Source: Ophiura sarsii
Lineage: Eukaryota; Echinodermata; Ophiuroidea; Amphilepidida; Ophiuridae
Assembly (NCBI GenBank): GCA_035610835.1
Contig: CM069443.1
Location: 88,224,690-88,288,689, forward strand
Length of the DNA stretch: 64,000 bases
Direction of reading: 5' to 3'
Shown here piece after piece: positions 1-10,181 of this stretch (positions within the stretch are counted from its first letter, which is position 1; every line of letters starts with the position of its first letter). Both the position numbers and the translations under genes were made by a program. The notes under the pieces are model-generated. The model was not told the origin of the DNA, ran no database searches, and saw only the letters and a list, made by a program, of their open reading frames with translations.

Positions 1-244
1 CAAACATGCCTAGTATTGGTTCAGTAATCCTTGAGATAGACTTTGAAAGTTCGGCAAAATGTTTCTGAAAAATCTGTTTTGTGTATGGTAAACTAATAGC
101 TGCGTGGAAAGTGTTAACATTAGCTGCATGACATCAGTCACCGATTGAAGCATAAATATGTAGGCCAGAGTTCACTTGACATGAATTTCTCAGTATTTTA
201 GAAAATTAACTTGATCAAGTTTGGAGAGTAGAGCCTGAACTTAC

Positions 245-427
245 CTGAAAGATGCTAGCCTTTTTGTCAGCACCTGAACTTTGAGCTCATTCTTTCCTAT
301 TGCAACTTGTATATTAAGTTTCTTCTTTTTGTCCACAAGACTAAATAGATTTGTTGTAATTGGAATGGTGGTAGATGTATCTTCTATAAATTTCACCTTA
401 AATAAAAAACTTGATACTTTTGGAAAT
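245..427 (-). CDS. Exon 3 of secreted TSPN/LamG (fibrillar collagen-like) gene
   Basis: Internal coding exon, 183 nt. The acceptor TTGTTTTGCAG lies just above 427 and the consensus donor CAG|GTAAGT just below 245. It enters in phase 2 (completing an Arg shared with exon 2) and leaves in phase 2. It encodes about 60 residues starting FPKVSSFLFKVKF, then LFSLVDKKKKLNIQVAIG. This is the beta-strand pattern of the laminin-G/thrombospondin-N domain that precedes the triple helix in type V/XI-like fibrillar collagens (FP-x-x-FS then ...SLY...QLGIEVG). The domain is incomplete here and must continue in exons left of base 1. Phase agreement with exons 4420-4567 and 33446-33605 is the main proof that the three belong together. 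The TSPN assignment is strong. The collagen identity is inference, because no Gly-X-Y repeats lie inside the window. Confidence 0.82.
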
Positions 428-1920
428 CTGCAAAACAACAAGAAAATCATAACATATATTAGATTAAATCAAGAATCATCTGCTAGCAGCATTTGATATT
501 TTCGAAGAATTTCTGAGTATAGGCCTAAATAAAAATAGATCCTTGCAGCAAAATGGATTTATTTATTTTACTGAAGGGCTGATATTTCAGGGAGGGGTTG
601 TTATTTTGCACTGCAGTGGTGGCCGGTGGGGGAGTATAAAATTAAAAGGAAAAGGAATTACATATAGAATTAGTTCATTTAAATAATTGTTTTAAGTAAA
701 GTCACTTTGTTTATTACACTTTGGGGGAAAGTTGCAGAGTTTTCATCCTCCACATATTTGTGTGTATGAGCACAGTGCAGTGCCCTTGACTGTGGTAAAA
801 TGACTTAACCTTTTGAACTGCATCAACAGGACAACAAAGTTTTACCCAGTAGACCAACTTACTAAAAATACACTTTCAGAGAAAGTTCCAGATTAACCCT
901 TTCAGAGAAAGTTCCAGCGTTCTCATCATCACCCAGTAAGTTATTGTTAAAGCCAACAAGTGTACTGTGTCAGTCAGTGCTGGTAAAGTGATTTAACCTT
1001 TTGAACTACATCAACAGCAACCAAATATGTAAGGTGTCAAGTGTGTTAGGAAAGGAGAGTCTGGAAGCTTAACCCAGTCATCTACTCACAAATAAGTTTA
1101 GTTTTGTTAAGCAATGAAGAGGAAATGGAAAATAGTTTGGTAACAAAAATGCACCAATAACATTTTTGAGCGAGGTTCATCTGATCCAGGTTCATCTGAT
1201 TCATACCATTACAAGATTTATGGCCACACGCAACTAAGGCATAATTCAGCAGCAGGAGAGCGAGGGGTACTGGTATAGGGCAGAACACATGCAAATCTGA
1301 AATATGAATATTCATTTTAGTTGTAGTCACATTCAGGATCCCTTAGACCAAAACATGATGAACAAGAAACACATGTTATATTCAACATGTACTGAGCTGC
1401 ATTTTCACTTGCGTTATATTTTGGCAGGTGTGCTCTTGTACTTTAGAAACAGTCCAACAAGGCACAGTGATTCAAACTATAATTACGTGACATTTTGGTC
1501 CAACCATTATGCATGGCAAGGTCTGTGAAGCATATGTAGTACCCTTTTACATTTCTTGTGAAGAGCAATTGGCCTAGATACAATACTATTCAATGCAAAC
1601 TGTGTGGCCTCGATGGACAAATCAAATTCTACAGACAAATCAAATATAAGGGGTTATGGGGCATCCCAGGACGTATATAAAATGGGAGAGGAAATTCAAA
1701 CCGCAAGAGTAGAGCCTTCCATAGAAGGCATATATATGTGCGAAGTGACTCTGAGGATAGCAACTGGGAGTGGCGCTATTCTTGGCATCGCGTGCCATAG
1801 CAAAATGATTGACAGCTAGCGTGCATGCATATCAGCTCAAGAGAGGGGAGACGAGACTCGAACGAATTGATAATTTGAGGGCGCTAGCACATGGGAAGCT
1901 TCATTCTTGGCAATGACAAG
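428..1920. other. Left part of intron 2, mostly featureless
   Basis: Intronic between exons 2 and 3 of the minus-strand TSPN gene. The only structure seen is a diverged direct duplication: about 725-830 and 905-1020 share the phrases AAAGTT-CAG-GTT-TCATC and TTAACCTTTTGAACT-CATCAACAG. The frames at 1304-1528 and 1604-1819 resemble no family I recognise and are probably spurious. Confidence 0.6.
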
Positions 1921-1921
1921 C

Positions 1922-4345
1922 AAGTGTGTAGTGGCACAGGCCAGGGTATCCATTCTTTGCAAGTGTGTAGTGGCACAGGCCAGGGTATCCATTCTTTGCA
2001 AGTGTGTAGTGGCACAGGCCAGGGTATCCATTCTTTGCAAGTGTGTAGTGGCACAGGCCAGGGTATCCATTCTTTGCAAGTGTGTAGTGGCACAGGCCAG
2101 GGTATCCATTCTTTGCAAGTGTGTAGTGGCACAGGCCAGGGTATCCATTCTTTGCAAGTGTGTAGTGGCACAGGCCAGGGTATCCATTCTTTGCAAGTGT
2201 GTAGTGGCACAGGCCAGGGTATCCATTCTTTGCAAGTGTGTAGTGGCAAAGACCAGGGTATCCATTCTTTGCAAGTGTGTAGTGGCATAGGCCAGGGTAT
2301 CCATTCTTTGCAAGTGTGTAGTGGCACAGGCCAGGGTATCCATTCTTTGCAGTGTGTAGTGGCACAGGCCAGGGTATCCATTCTTTGCAAGTGTGTAGTG
2401 GCACAGGCCAGGGTATCCATTCTTTGCAAGTGTGTAGTGGCAAAGACCAGGGTATCCATTCTTTGCAAGTGTGTAGTGGCATAGGCCAGGGTATCCATTC
2501 TTTGCAAGTGTGTAGTGGCACAGGCCAGGGTATCCATTCTTTGCAAGTGTGTAGTGGCACAGGCCAGGGTATCCATTCTTTGCAAGTGTGTAGTGGCACA
2601 GGCCAGGGTATCCATTCTTTGCAAGTGTGTAGTGGCACAGGCCAGGGTATCCATTCTTTGCAAGTGTGTAGTGGCACAGGCCAGGGTATCCATTCTTTGC
2701 AAGTGTGTAGTGGCACAGGCCAGGGTATCCATTCTTTGCAAGTGTGTAGTGGCACAGGCCAGGGTATCCATTCTTTGCAAGTGTGTAGTGGCACAGGCCA
2801 GGGTATCCATTCTTTGCAAGTGTGTAGTGGCAAAGACCAGGGTATCCATTCTTTGCAAGTGTGTAGTGGCATAGGCCAGGGTATCCATTCTTTGCAAGTG
2901 TGTAGTGGCACAGGCCAGGGTATCCATTCTTTGCAAGTGTGTAGTGGCACAGGCCAGGGTATCCATTCTTTGCAAGTGTGTAGTGGCACAGGCCAGGGTA
3001 TCCATTCTTTGCAAGTGTGTAGTGGCAAAGACCAGGGTATCCATTCTTTGCAAGTGTGTAGTGGCATAGGCCAGGGTATCCATTCTTTGCAAGTGTGTAG
3101 TGGCACAGGCCAGGGTATCCATTCTTTGCAAGTGTGTAGTGGCACAGGCCAGGGTATCCATTCTTTGCAAGTGTGTAGTGGCACAGGCCAGGGTATCCAT
3201 TCTTTGTAAGTGTGTAGTGGCACAGGCCAGGGTATCCATTCTTTGCAAGTGTGTAGGCAAAGACCAGGGTATCCATTCTTTGCAAGTGTGTAGTGGCACA
3301 GGCCAGGGTATCCATTCTTTGCAAGTATGTAGTGGCACAGGCCAGGGTATCCATTCTTTGCAAGTGTGTAGTGGCACAGGCCAGGGTATCCATTCTTTGC
3401 AAGTGTGTAGTGGCACAGGCCAGGGTATCCATTATTTGTAAGTGTATAGTGGCACAGGCCAGGGTATCCATTCTTTGCAAGTGTGTAGTGGCACAGGCCA
3501 GGGTATCCATTCTTTGCAAGTGTGTAGTGGCACAGGCCAGGGTATCCATTATTTGCAAGTGTGTAGTGGCACAGGCCAGGGTATCCATTATTTGTAAGTG
3601 TATAGTGGCACAGGCCAGGGTACCCATTATTTGTAAGTGTGTAGTGGCACAGGCCAGGGTATCCATTCTTTGCAAGTGTGTAGTGGCACAGGCCAGGGTA
3701 TCCATTCTTTGCAAGTGTGTAGTGGCACAGGCCAGGGTATCCATTCTTTGCAAGTGTGTAGTGGCACAGGCCAGGGTATCCATTATTTGTAAGTGTATAG
3801 TGGCACAGGCCAGGGTATCCATTCTTTGCAAGTGTGTAGTGGCACAGGCCAGGGTATCCATTATTTGCAAGTGTGTAGTGGCACAGGCCAGGGTATCCAT
3901 TATTTGTAAGTGTATAGTGGCACAGGCCAGGGTACCCATTATTTGTAAGTGTGTAGTGGCACAGGCCAGGGTATCCATTCTTTGCAAGTGTGTAGTGGCA
4001 CAGGCCAGGGTATCCATTCTTTGCAAGTGTGTAGTGGCACAGGCCAGGGTATCCATTCTTTGCAAGTGTGTAGTGGCACAGGCCAGGGTATCCATTATTT
4101 GTAAGTGTATAGTGGCACAGGCCAGGGTATCCATTATTTGCAAGTGTGTAGTGGCACAGGCCAGGGTATCCATTATTTGTAAGTGTATAGTGGCACAGGC
4201 CAGGGTACCCATTATTTGTAAGTGTGTAGTGGCACAGGCCAGGGTACCCATTATTTGTAAGTGTGTAGTGGCACAGGCCAGGGTATCCATTCTTTGCAAG
4301 TATGTAGTGGGACGGGCAAGGGTATCCATTCTTTGCAAGTGTCTA
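1922..4345. repeat. 39-bp minisatellite, about 62 tandem units
   Basis: Head-to-tail units with core AGTGGCACAGGCCAGGGTAT and then CCATTCTTTGCAAGTGTGT, 39 bp each. Because 39 is a multiple of three and the unit has few stops, all three minus frames and two plus frames stay open. That explains the apparent 883-, 510- and 440-residue proteins; none is supported as a gene. Variants form higher-order structure. In the left half a CAAAGACC unit followed by a CATAGGCC unit recurs at about 2246, 2441, 2831 and 3026, with spacings of about 5 and 10 units. In the right half a TACCCATTATTTGTAAG unit recurs near 3621, 3932 and 4208. One unit near 2350 lacks 1 bp and one near 3255 lacks 2 bp; together they restore frame. 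The array lies wholly in intron 2 of the TSPN gene. Confidence 0.97.
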
Positions 4346-4419
4346 GTGTGAATTGAAACCAGTGTACCCCTGTAAAAAAATCTGAAGAGTAATAAATAAA
4401 AGTAGATTTTACCGTGTAC

Positions 4420-4567
4420 CTTGGACCAAAGGCATCTGATGCTGTTGTAGATAGCTGCGCTTTTTTGCCAAAAGTATAATATGAACAAGCTCTTGATATG
4501 TCTAGGCCTTCTTTAACTTTTCCACTGTAATCTTCTACTTTTAAAGAGCTTAATAAATCTACCGCAT
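4420..4567 (-). CDS. Exon 2 of secreted TSPN/LamG (fibrillar collagen-like) gene
   Basis: Internal coding exon, 148 nt. The acceptor is TTTTCCTTTTCAG just above 4567, with a good pyrimidine tract; the donor is CCAAG|GTACACGG at 4419. It enters in phase 1 (G from exon 1 plus AT gives Asp) and leaves in phase 2 (AG plus A of exon 3 gives Arg). It encodes 48 whole codons, beginning AVDLLSSLKVEDYSG and including SRACSYYTFGKKAQLS. That matches the start of the fibrillar-collagen TSPN domain: a DLL-x-x-L lead, one Cys, then Y-x-V-x-x-x-AQLS before FP. A later GT at 4412 would leave phase 0, which does not fit exon 3, so the first GT is preferred. The only odd point is the weak donor. The neighbouring intron 2 is filled by the minisatellite. 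Confidence 0.85.
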
Positions 4568-4878
4568 CTGAAAAGGAAAAGAAAGAAAATAGCATTTAGT
4601 CATAAAAATGATTTAATTTAAAGGTGTTTTGGCAATTCTTCTCAACCCAAACCTACCTACCACCTATATCCGGATCATCCTTCATGTAAGCACTCATTTA
4701 TATATAGTTCATAATGTTGGAAGAAATCTTATAACAACTCAACAAATGCAAGTTCTACACATTTTTCGTAAACAGAATCTTATTGAAGTACTATTTGAAA
4801 AATACTGTGTTTTGAGGGTGGGAAATTTCTCTTGTAAGTCAAGAAAATTGTCAATTATGTTTCTATAGCTTTCATAAC

Positions 4879-5280
4879 CAGTGGTGTGTGCAGGATATTG
4901 TGAGTGGGGGTGGGCCACCTGGCCATAAATGAAATTCCCCGACTCCAACAAAAAATAGTAAAAGGAAGCCCCAATTCTTTTTGCAGTCACCTCATGAATT
5001 TCATGAAGTGTGGGGGGTCTAGTCAAAAAAATTCACACGGTAAAAAGTTTTAAAAAATTGGGCGGTAAAAAAAATCGCACAGTAAACAACTAATGGCCAA
5101 TCCTCAGGGTTTTCATCAGTTTTCTCTATGACATTTTCCTTTATTTAGCCGACTATTTGACTATTTGGGTCACCCCCCCCCCCCACACACACACACACAC
5201 ACCCTCTAGCGACGGCCCTGCCCCCGACTGGCAGTAATTTCCCCCCTGACTGATTTCGGCCCCCTTTGTGCACGCTACTG
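4879..5280. mobile_element. hAT-type MITE (CAGTGG family), 402 bp, 8-bp TSD
   Basis: Left end CAGTGGTGTGTGCAGG and right end TGTGCACGCTACTG are imperfect inverted repeats. The 8-mer TTCATAAC flanks both sides (4871-4878 and 5281-5288), the target size of hAT transposases. The interior has a poly(C) tract and a (CA)n run near 5168-5202 and no coding capacity. Confidence 0.82.
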
Positions 5281-5282
5281 TT

Positions 5283-5456
5283 CATAACCCTAACCCCATA
5301 ACTAGGTTTTTAACTGGGATCACAATTTTGGAAGAGAAATCAACAAATAAATTGCCGCTCCCCGACTGGAGATACATACAACCAGGAACCCTCACGATCA
5401 AAAAACATGGTTGGCATAGACAAGCCACAACTTTCAGCTACTCGGTCGCGCAGTAC
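5283..5456 (-). repeat. Degraded copy of CCCTAACCC-ended tRNA-containing repeat
   Basis: Begins CATAACCCTAACCCC. It shares the stretch TTAACTGGGATCACAATTTT with the copies at 12926 and 7505, and a Cys-Gly-rich decayed tRNA-like middle. The right part (GTCGCGCAGTAC) resembles TTCGCGCAGTATAC at about 7660. An isolated mariner-like end, ACAGGGTGTATCC, follows at 5457. Confidence 0.5.
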
Positions 5457-5559
5457 AGGGTGTATCCAAAAAAATAGGACTCTGTTTCATGACGGTGTAA
5501 TTCTTATTATAATCATTGGACCATGACCAATTTAGTCTCAATGTAAAGCCCAATATATT

Positions 5560-6500
5560 ACATTCATTCATTCATAAAAGGTTTATTAACATAATTGTTA
5601 TAGCAGAATAACATCTGAATTGCAACAATTTTACAATATAAAAACATATATAAATATCAAAATACAATTGCACAAGCCCATCAATAATTATCTAAAAGAT
5701 AATATCAAGAATAGTATTTAACCAAATAAATGAACCACACATTACATACACACCTCACAAACCAATACACCCACCCGGCATACCTTCTACACACCCCTAC
5801 ATACACCCCCCTCCCCCCCCCCCCCCCCCCCACACACACACCCCAACACACAGACAGAAACACCTTACGCCCAACACTCACCCACCACATCCACATACAT
5901 TCAAATTCAAAGCAAACTTACTACTCACAAGTCTCACATTAAATAATTTAAATGATCACGATATTATTATACACAGCTAAAAGGACGAAATGTATGCACA
6001 GGATAAAAGTTGAATACCAACAAGTGACCAGTTCATTGCACTAAAAGAGCAGTATTGAAAACACTAATGAGTCTTATTCCAGAGATCGGCCATATGCAAA
6101 AGAGGACTCTTTCTACATCGTATTGTGTTGACCCTTGGGATACTAAAGAAATCTTAGGTTTTAATCTGTTGGAGTTCCTAAGATTTCTTTGATGCACTGA
6201 GCTTCTGGTAGGTGGGACCCAGGAACAAAATTGCTCAGACTTCATGAGAGAATTCAAGAAGTTTAGACTTAGTTGCTCTCTTCTTTCTCTCAGAGAATCT
6301 AAACCACACTCTTGGAGAGCATTATCAAAAGATATGTAATGATTGTCCATGATGATCTTGCACGCTCTTCTTTTGATTCTTTCCAAGGCAACAGAGTCAT
6401 GGATCGTGAGACCAGGGTGCCAGATGGGGGCAGCATATTCTGCCAAAGGTCTAACAAAACCCAAGAAAATGGTGACAAAATGATTACTATGATATCCTGA
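5560..6500 (-). pseudogene. 5'-truncated non-LTR retrotransposon relic (RT C-terminus)
   Basis: A minus-strand frame at about 6033-6490 reads GFVRPLAEYAAPIWHPGLT and then RIKRRACKIIMDN. This is the thumb/C-terminal region of CR1/jockey-type reverse transcriptases (R-x-x-EY-A-P-IWHP, then I-Q-RRA-x-K-I). No YADD core is present, so this is a 5'-truncated insertion. The 3' side ends in an ATTCATTCATTCAT tail near 5560. A poly(C)/(CA) block at 5811-5842 lies in its 3' region. Non-functional. Confidence 0.72.
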
Positions 6501-6569
6501 AAATATAAGATCAATCCGATGCAAAATAAGAAAACTAGACGATATTTACAGATCAGTGACCGCACTACT

Positions 6570-6870
6570 GTGCATTAGACTTTTGTAGTCTGTAGTAGAC
6601 AAGGGGCAGTCTCTACGTTATTTCCATTGGTCAAGGGGCAGTCCTTTGGAGGTTCTATTAGAACCAAATTTATATATAGTAGGCCAGTGGCAACCTACGT
6701 GTTCAGTGGAAGCGGCAATCCATCTGAACGGCTCTTTTCAGAGCCACCAATTCTTTCACAAGTAGGAAAGGGCACCTACTCTCAAATCATCGGGCAAGGG
6801 GCAGCCCAAATTATGATAACAAGAGAAGTGGCAATCTCTATGTTTTGTTTAATATTATAATAATTTGGTC
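6570..6870 (+). repeat. Repeat DNA with recurring GGGGCAGTC phrases
   Basis: The phrases AAGGGGCAGTC, AGTGGCAACC, AGCGGCAATCC and AAGGGGCAGCC recur every 40-90 bp. It contains the histone-type stem-loop described separately and ends at the CTGAAGA-stem-GAAA motif at 6871. I cannot name the parent element. Confidence 0.45.
6727..6749 (+). promoter_or_regulatory. Histone mRNA 3'-end stem-loop sequence
   Basis: AAC then GGCTCTTTTCAGAGCC then ACCA. This is a perfect 6-bp stem (GGCTCT/AGAGCC) with a TTTC loop and the 3' ACCA typical of metazoan replication-dependent histone mRNAs, recognised by SLBP. A purine stretch, AAGTAGGAAAG, lies 15 nt downstream, where a U7-pairing element would be. No histone reading frame is visible upstream, so it is either an orphan relic of a histone gene or part of a repeat. 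The sequence match is certain; function is not. Confidence 0.7.
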
Positions 6871-6900
6871 CTGAAGAAGTCAGAGCCAATCCTGACGAAA
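6871..6900 (+). other. CUGANGA-stem-GAAA motif (hammerhead core-like)
   Basis: CTGAAGA, then GTCAG pairing with CTGAC across an 8-nt loop, then GAAA. This has the layout of the hammerhead catalytic core (CUGANGA, stem II, GAAA). A related copy is at 12145. Stem III and the cleavage NUH were not found by eye, so ribozyme identity is unproven. Confidence 0.3.
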
Positions 6901-7504
6901 GCTTGACAGATTAAAACTCGTCCGACGGCGAACCCGTTAAACTTTTAACTTATATTATGAATACCCGTCGTAAAAGCCTATCTCACAATTTAATCAGTCT
7001 AGTCGAAAAATCGTTCAAACCAACCACTAACATGTCGCGTTACTACTGCATTGTTTATTCGCTATGCATTCGTGGAATTGTGTGAGCTGATCAAACTTGA
7101 TATGCCTTATACGCGACGTGACCAAAACTTACACGGCGCTACTTGGTTCATTCGTTAATGACCTGCGCTTATTTGTGCATTAGGATTTGCCGCACGTATC
7201 GCGTATATTCATGAGGTTTTGAATTCCCATCAATATATGATTAAACATTTTGCATGTATTTCATATCAAGGTGCCTCTGGAAAATGTTGGTATCAAAATA
7301 ATCCAAAGTAAGTTTTCTCTATCCAAATATGTTCAGGCCTGGAAATCACTGGCGGGTAATTGTTTTATAACTCAAAGTGTAAGTATGAGTTACATGACTG
7401 GTGGACTGGTGGGTATTTCTGTGAGTTACCTGACCGACTGGCTGGTTGAAAAAAAAAGGTTCCCGCCCTAAATATGTTTTCAGTTTGGTAATACAAATTA
7501 TTTT

Positions 7505-7690
7505 AGCCCTAACCCCGATTTAGGGTTTTTGACCGGGATCACGATTTTCGAGGAAAAAACGCCAACTAAATCTCCGGAACCTGCCGGGATTCGATCCGGG
7601 GACCTTCCGTTCTCAAGCCCCACGTCCCAACCACTAAAGCCATGGCCCTCAACTACACATTCGCGCAGTATACTGCGCTCACTATATCGG
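7505..7690 (-). mobile_element. tRNA-related SINE-like copy
   Basis: On the minus strand, TGGCTTTAGTGGTTGGGACG resembles a pol III A box. GATCGAATCCC about 40 nt later resembles a B box. The 3' side carries the shared GGGATCACGATTTT and CCCTAACCCC segment seen at 5283 and 12926. It abuts the RTE relic that starts near 7695. Confidence 0.6.
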
Positions 7691-7694
7691 CTCG

Positions 7695-8633
7695 GTTGAC
7701 AATCCTAACCAAACTGCTCAACAAGATCATGCAACTTGAGAAAGTGCCTACCCAGTGGAACGAATCAAAGGTTATTATATTGTTCAAGAAAGGGGATATG
7801 AAGGACATAAAAAACTATAGACCTATCAGCCTGCTGCCTCACATGTATAAAGTCTTTACAAGAATTATTCTTGCCAGAGTTGAGAAACAGCTTGATGAAA
7901 ACCAGCCTAGAGAACAAGCAGGTTTTAGAGCAGGATTCAGGACATCAGACCATCTTCAAACATTGAGCCAGGTAATAGAGAAGTCGAAAGAATATCGCTT
8001 CAATATATGTCTCGGTTTTGTGGACTATGAGAAGGCATTTGACAGTCTAAACCACCAGTCTCTATTAAATGCGCTGGAAAAGCAGGTCAGTGATGAAAAG
8101 TACATCCGCCTAATCAAGGCAATCTATAAGGATCCAAGTGCTAGAATACACCTAGAGAGCACCACAACTGAAGCCTTCAAAATTCTAAAAGGTGTGAGAC
8201 AAGGTGAGACAATCTCCCCAAAGCTATTCACTGCAGCCATGGAGGATGTTTTCAGAAACCTGGATTGGCAAGGTATGGGAGTTGTAGTCGATGGTGAACA
8301 CCTTACCCATCTCAGATTTGCAGATGACATCCTACTTCTCAGCCATGAGCCCCAGAAATTGCAGAAGATGATCCGAGAACTGAGTGAAGAGAGCAACAAG
8401 GCTGGACTTAACATGAACATCAAGAAGACAAAAGTGATGATGTGTAACAAGCTGAAAGATTATGCTATAACAGTTCAAGGAAAAACCATAGAAAGAGTGG
8501 ACAGTTATACATGTATATACCTGGGCAAGAAGATTTCTCTGGAAAATGAAACAGCAGGGGAAGTGAACAGAAGGATACAGCTAGCATGGGTGAAGTTTGG
8601 TAAGCTCAGCTTTATCTTTCGTGATGCAGAGCT
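7695..8633 (+). pseudogene. RTE-clade non-LTR reverse transcriptase, part 1 (truncated)
   Basis: An open frame covers the RT fingers and palm: QWNESKVIILFKKGD, YRPISLLPHMYKVFTR, QAGFRAGFRTSDHLQT, FVDYEKAFDSLN, KGVRQGETISPKLFT and the catalytic LRFADDILLLSHE. These motifs are characteristic of RTE/BovB-like elements. The endonuclease and the start of the RT are missing, so the copy is 5'-truncated. At 8633 the frame is broken by a 941-bp DNA transposon. Removing one copy of its AGCT duplication restores ...DAEL|PLSLKRPIFNQ... exactly. The element therefore inserted here first and was hit later. Confidence 0.9.
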
Positions 8634-9574
8634 CACGAGGGACGATCTCCATAGGCTACGTGCACTCTTATTCCTGCTCACCGATCCACGACTCCCACAA
8701 CAAATCCTATTATTCCCGTATGAGGGCAGTATTTATTTCTAAAATATCGCGTCCCTTTTGACGTCATCACGCTCGCTGTATTGCCAGATAAATGCATTTT
8801 ACCCCCTGGAGACGAGGTTGTTTTCTGTGTTTTTTGTTGAAGTAATTTCATGAAAAGTTTTTATACTAAATGTTGAAAAAAGTAACAAAATCAGACAGAA
8901 TTTGAGCGAGATATAAAACATTTTAAAATAACACTGTTTTTATTGAATAAAGCCAGAACATTGGTTCATATTTCGAGCTCAAAATCATGATGTACCCATT
9001 ATTCTCCCCAAAATATTTTTGATGGAAACGCAAGTTTAGATATCGCGCTTTCAAAATATAGAAACGCTATATGGGGCATCGACGGGGAAAGAAGTGAGAT
9101 TTGATGACACTTTCATGTCACTCGAACACACGATTTCACAATTTAGCCCTTCGAATTTTACAGACTTGCATAGGCTTTGTATGTTGAAGATCGAATTCAA
9201 TCTCAAATCACTGACATCCCGATTTGTGTTTCAATATTTAAATGACGTTTTCTTTCAGTTTCTTTTGGATAATAATTAAGAAATTTATTGAAATTATAAC
9301 AATTTATCATGATAGTTTACTAAAATATTATAAGGTGAAGTTATTAAACCCGTATTTAGTGCGTCATACTGCTGTGCACGGCCTATATACAGTCACACAG
9401 TAGTTGATTTTCGCGTCTCAAGTAGTATCGATTTCCTATTGTGTACAAAGGAAATGCATGTTTAAGTGATTGCGTAGGGCCTCACAATCGATAGTTAATT
9501 TGGTAAATTAGTTGCTGAGTACAAAAGTGTCAAATGAGGGCGTACCGAACAAGATGCCCAATCCGTCCCTCGTG
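8634..9574. mobile_element. 941-bp non-autonomous DNA transposon, AGCT target duplication
   Basis: Terminal inverted repeats CACGAGGGACG / CGTCCCTCGTG (11 bp) are flanked by AGCT at 8630-8633 and 9575-9578. The insertion interrupts the RTE reading frame, and the frame is regained by excision, so the borders are exact. There is no transposase frame inside. A 4-bp duplication with ends starting CAC would suit Chapaev/CMC-type elements, but the superfamily is inference. It contains CRE-like TGACGTCA at about 8759-8766. Confidence 0.88.
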
Positions 9575-10050
9575 AGCTACCATTGTCACTAAAGCGACCA
9601 ATTTTCAACCAGTGTATCATCCCAGTGCTATCGTATGGCTCAGAAACATGGACAACAACTAAGAGATTGGAGAAGAAGCTAAAAGTCACTGAGAGGGCAA
9701 TGGAAAGGATATTGATTGGCGTTACAAGAAGGGACAGGGTGACCAACACAGATTTAAGGAAGAAAACAGAAGTGAGGGACATCATACTGGAAATAAAATT
9801 TTAAAAAATGGAGATGGGCTGGCCATCTAGCCAGGAGGAAAGACAACAGATGGACTCATAAATTAACAGACTGGATCCCCAGAGCATTCACCAGAGGAAG
9901 AGGCAGACCAAACAGACGGTGGATAGACGACATCTTAGAGTATGGCAACGTTACTTGGAAAAGGACAGCTCAGGACAGAGTGAAATGGAAAATTGATGAA
10001 GAGGCCTTCCTTCTGCAGTGGAGTGAAATAGGCTAGATAGATAGACTACG
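9575..10050 (+). pseudogene. RTE-clade reverse transcriptase, part 2 with 3' end
   Basis: Continuation of the RT: PIFNQCIIPVLSYGSETWTT, MERILIGVTRRDRV, then after a frameshift near 9800 WRWAGHLARRKDNRW, RGRPNRRWIDDI and a stop after QWSEIG. This C-terminal block and the short TAGATAGATAGA tail at about 10034 are typical of RTE 3' ends. The frameshift shows the copy is dead. Confidence 0.88.
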
Positions 10051-10181
10051 TCATCGAAAACCGACGGCCCATGCATTTGGAGAGATTAGCATTTTTTAGC
10101 ACTCAGGGGGGATAGGTTTAAGAGTGATACAAAGATTTCATAAAGGTATCAACACTTTTGAGATACCCTGTACTTACACTA

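Noticed and set aside
1604..1819. 71-codon plus frame with EGIYMCEVTLRIATGSG
   Set aside because: No family recognised, no splice signals; likely chance.
1837..4488. 883-codon minus frame and the 510-, 440-, 352- and 285-codon frames
   Set aside because: All are translations of the 39-bp minisatellite, open because the unit is a multiple of three. Only the ends touch real exon sequence (4420-4488, in a frame other than the exon's).
5457..5475. Mariner end ACAGGGTGTATCC
   Set aside because: No partner end nearby; treated as a solo relic.
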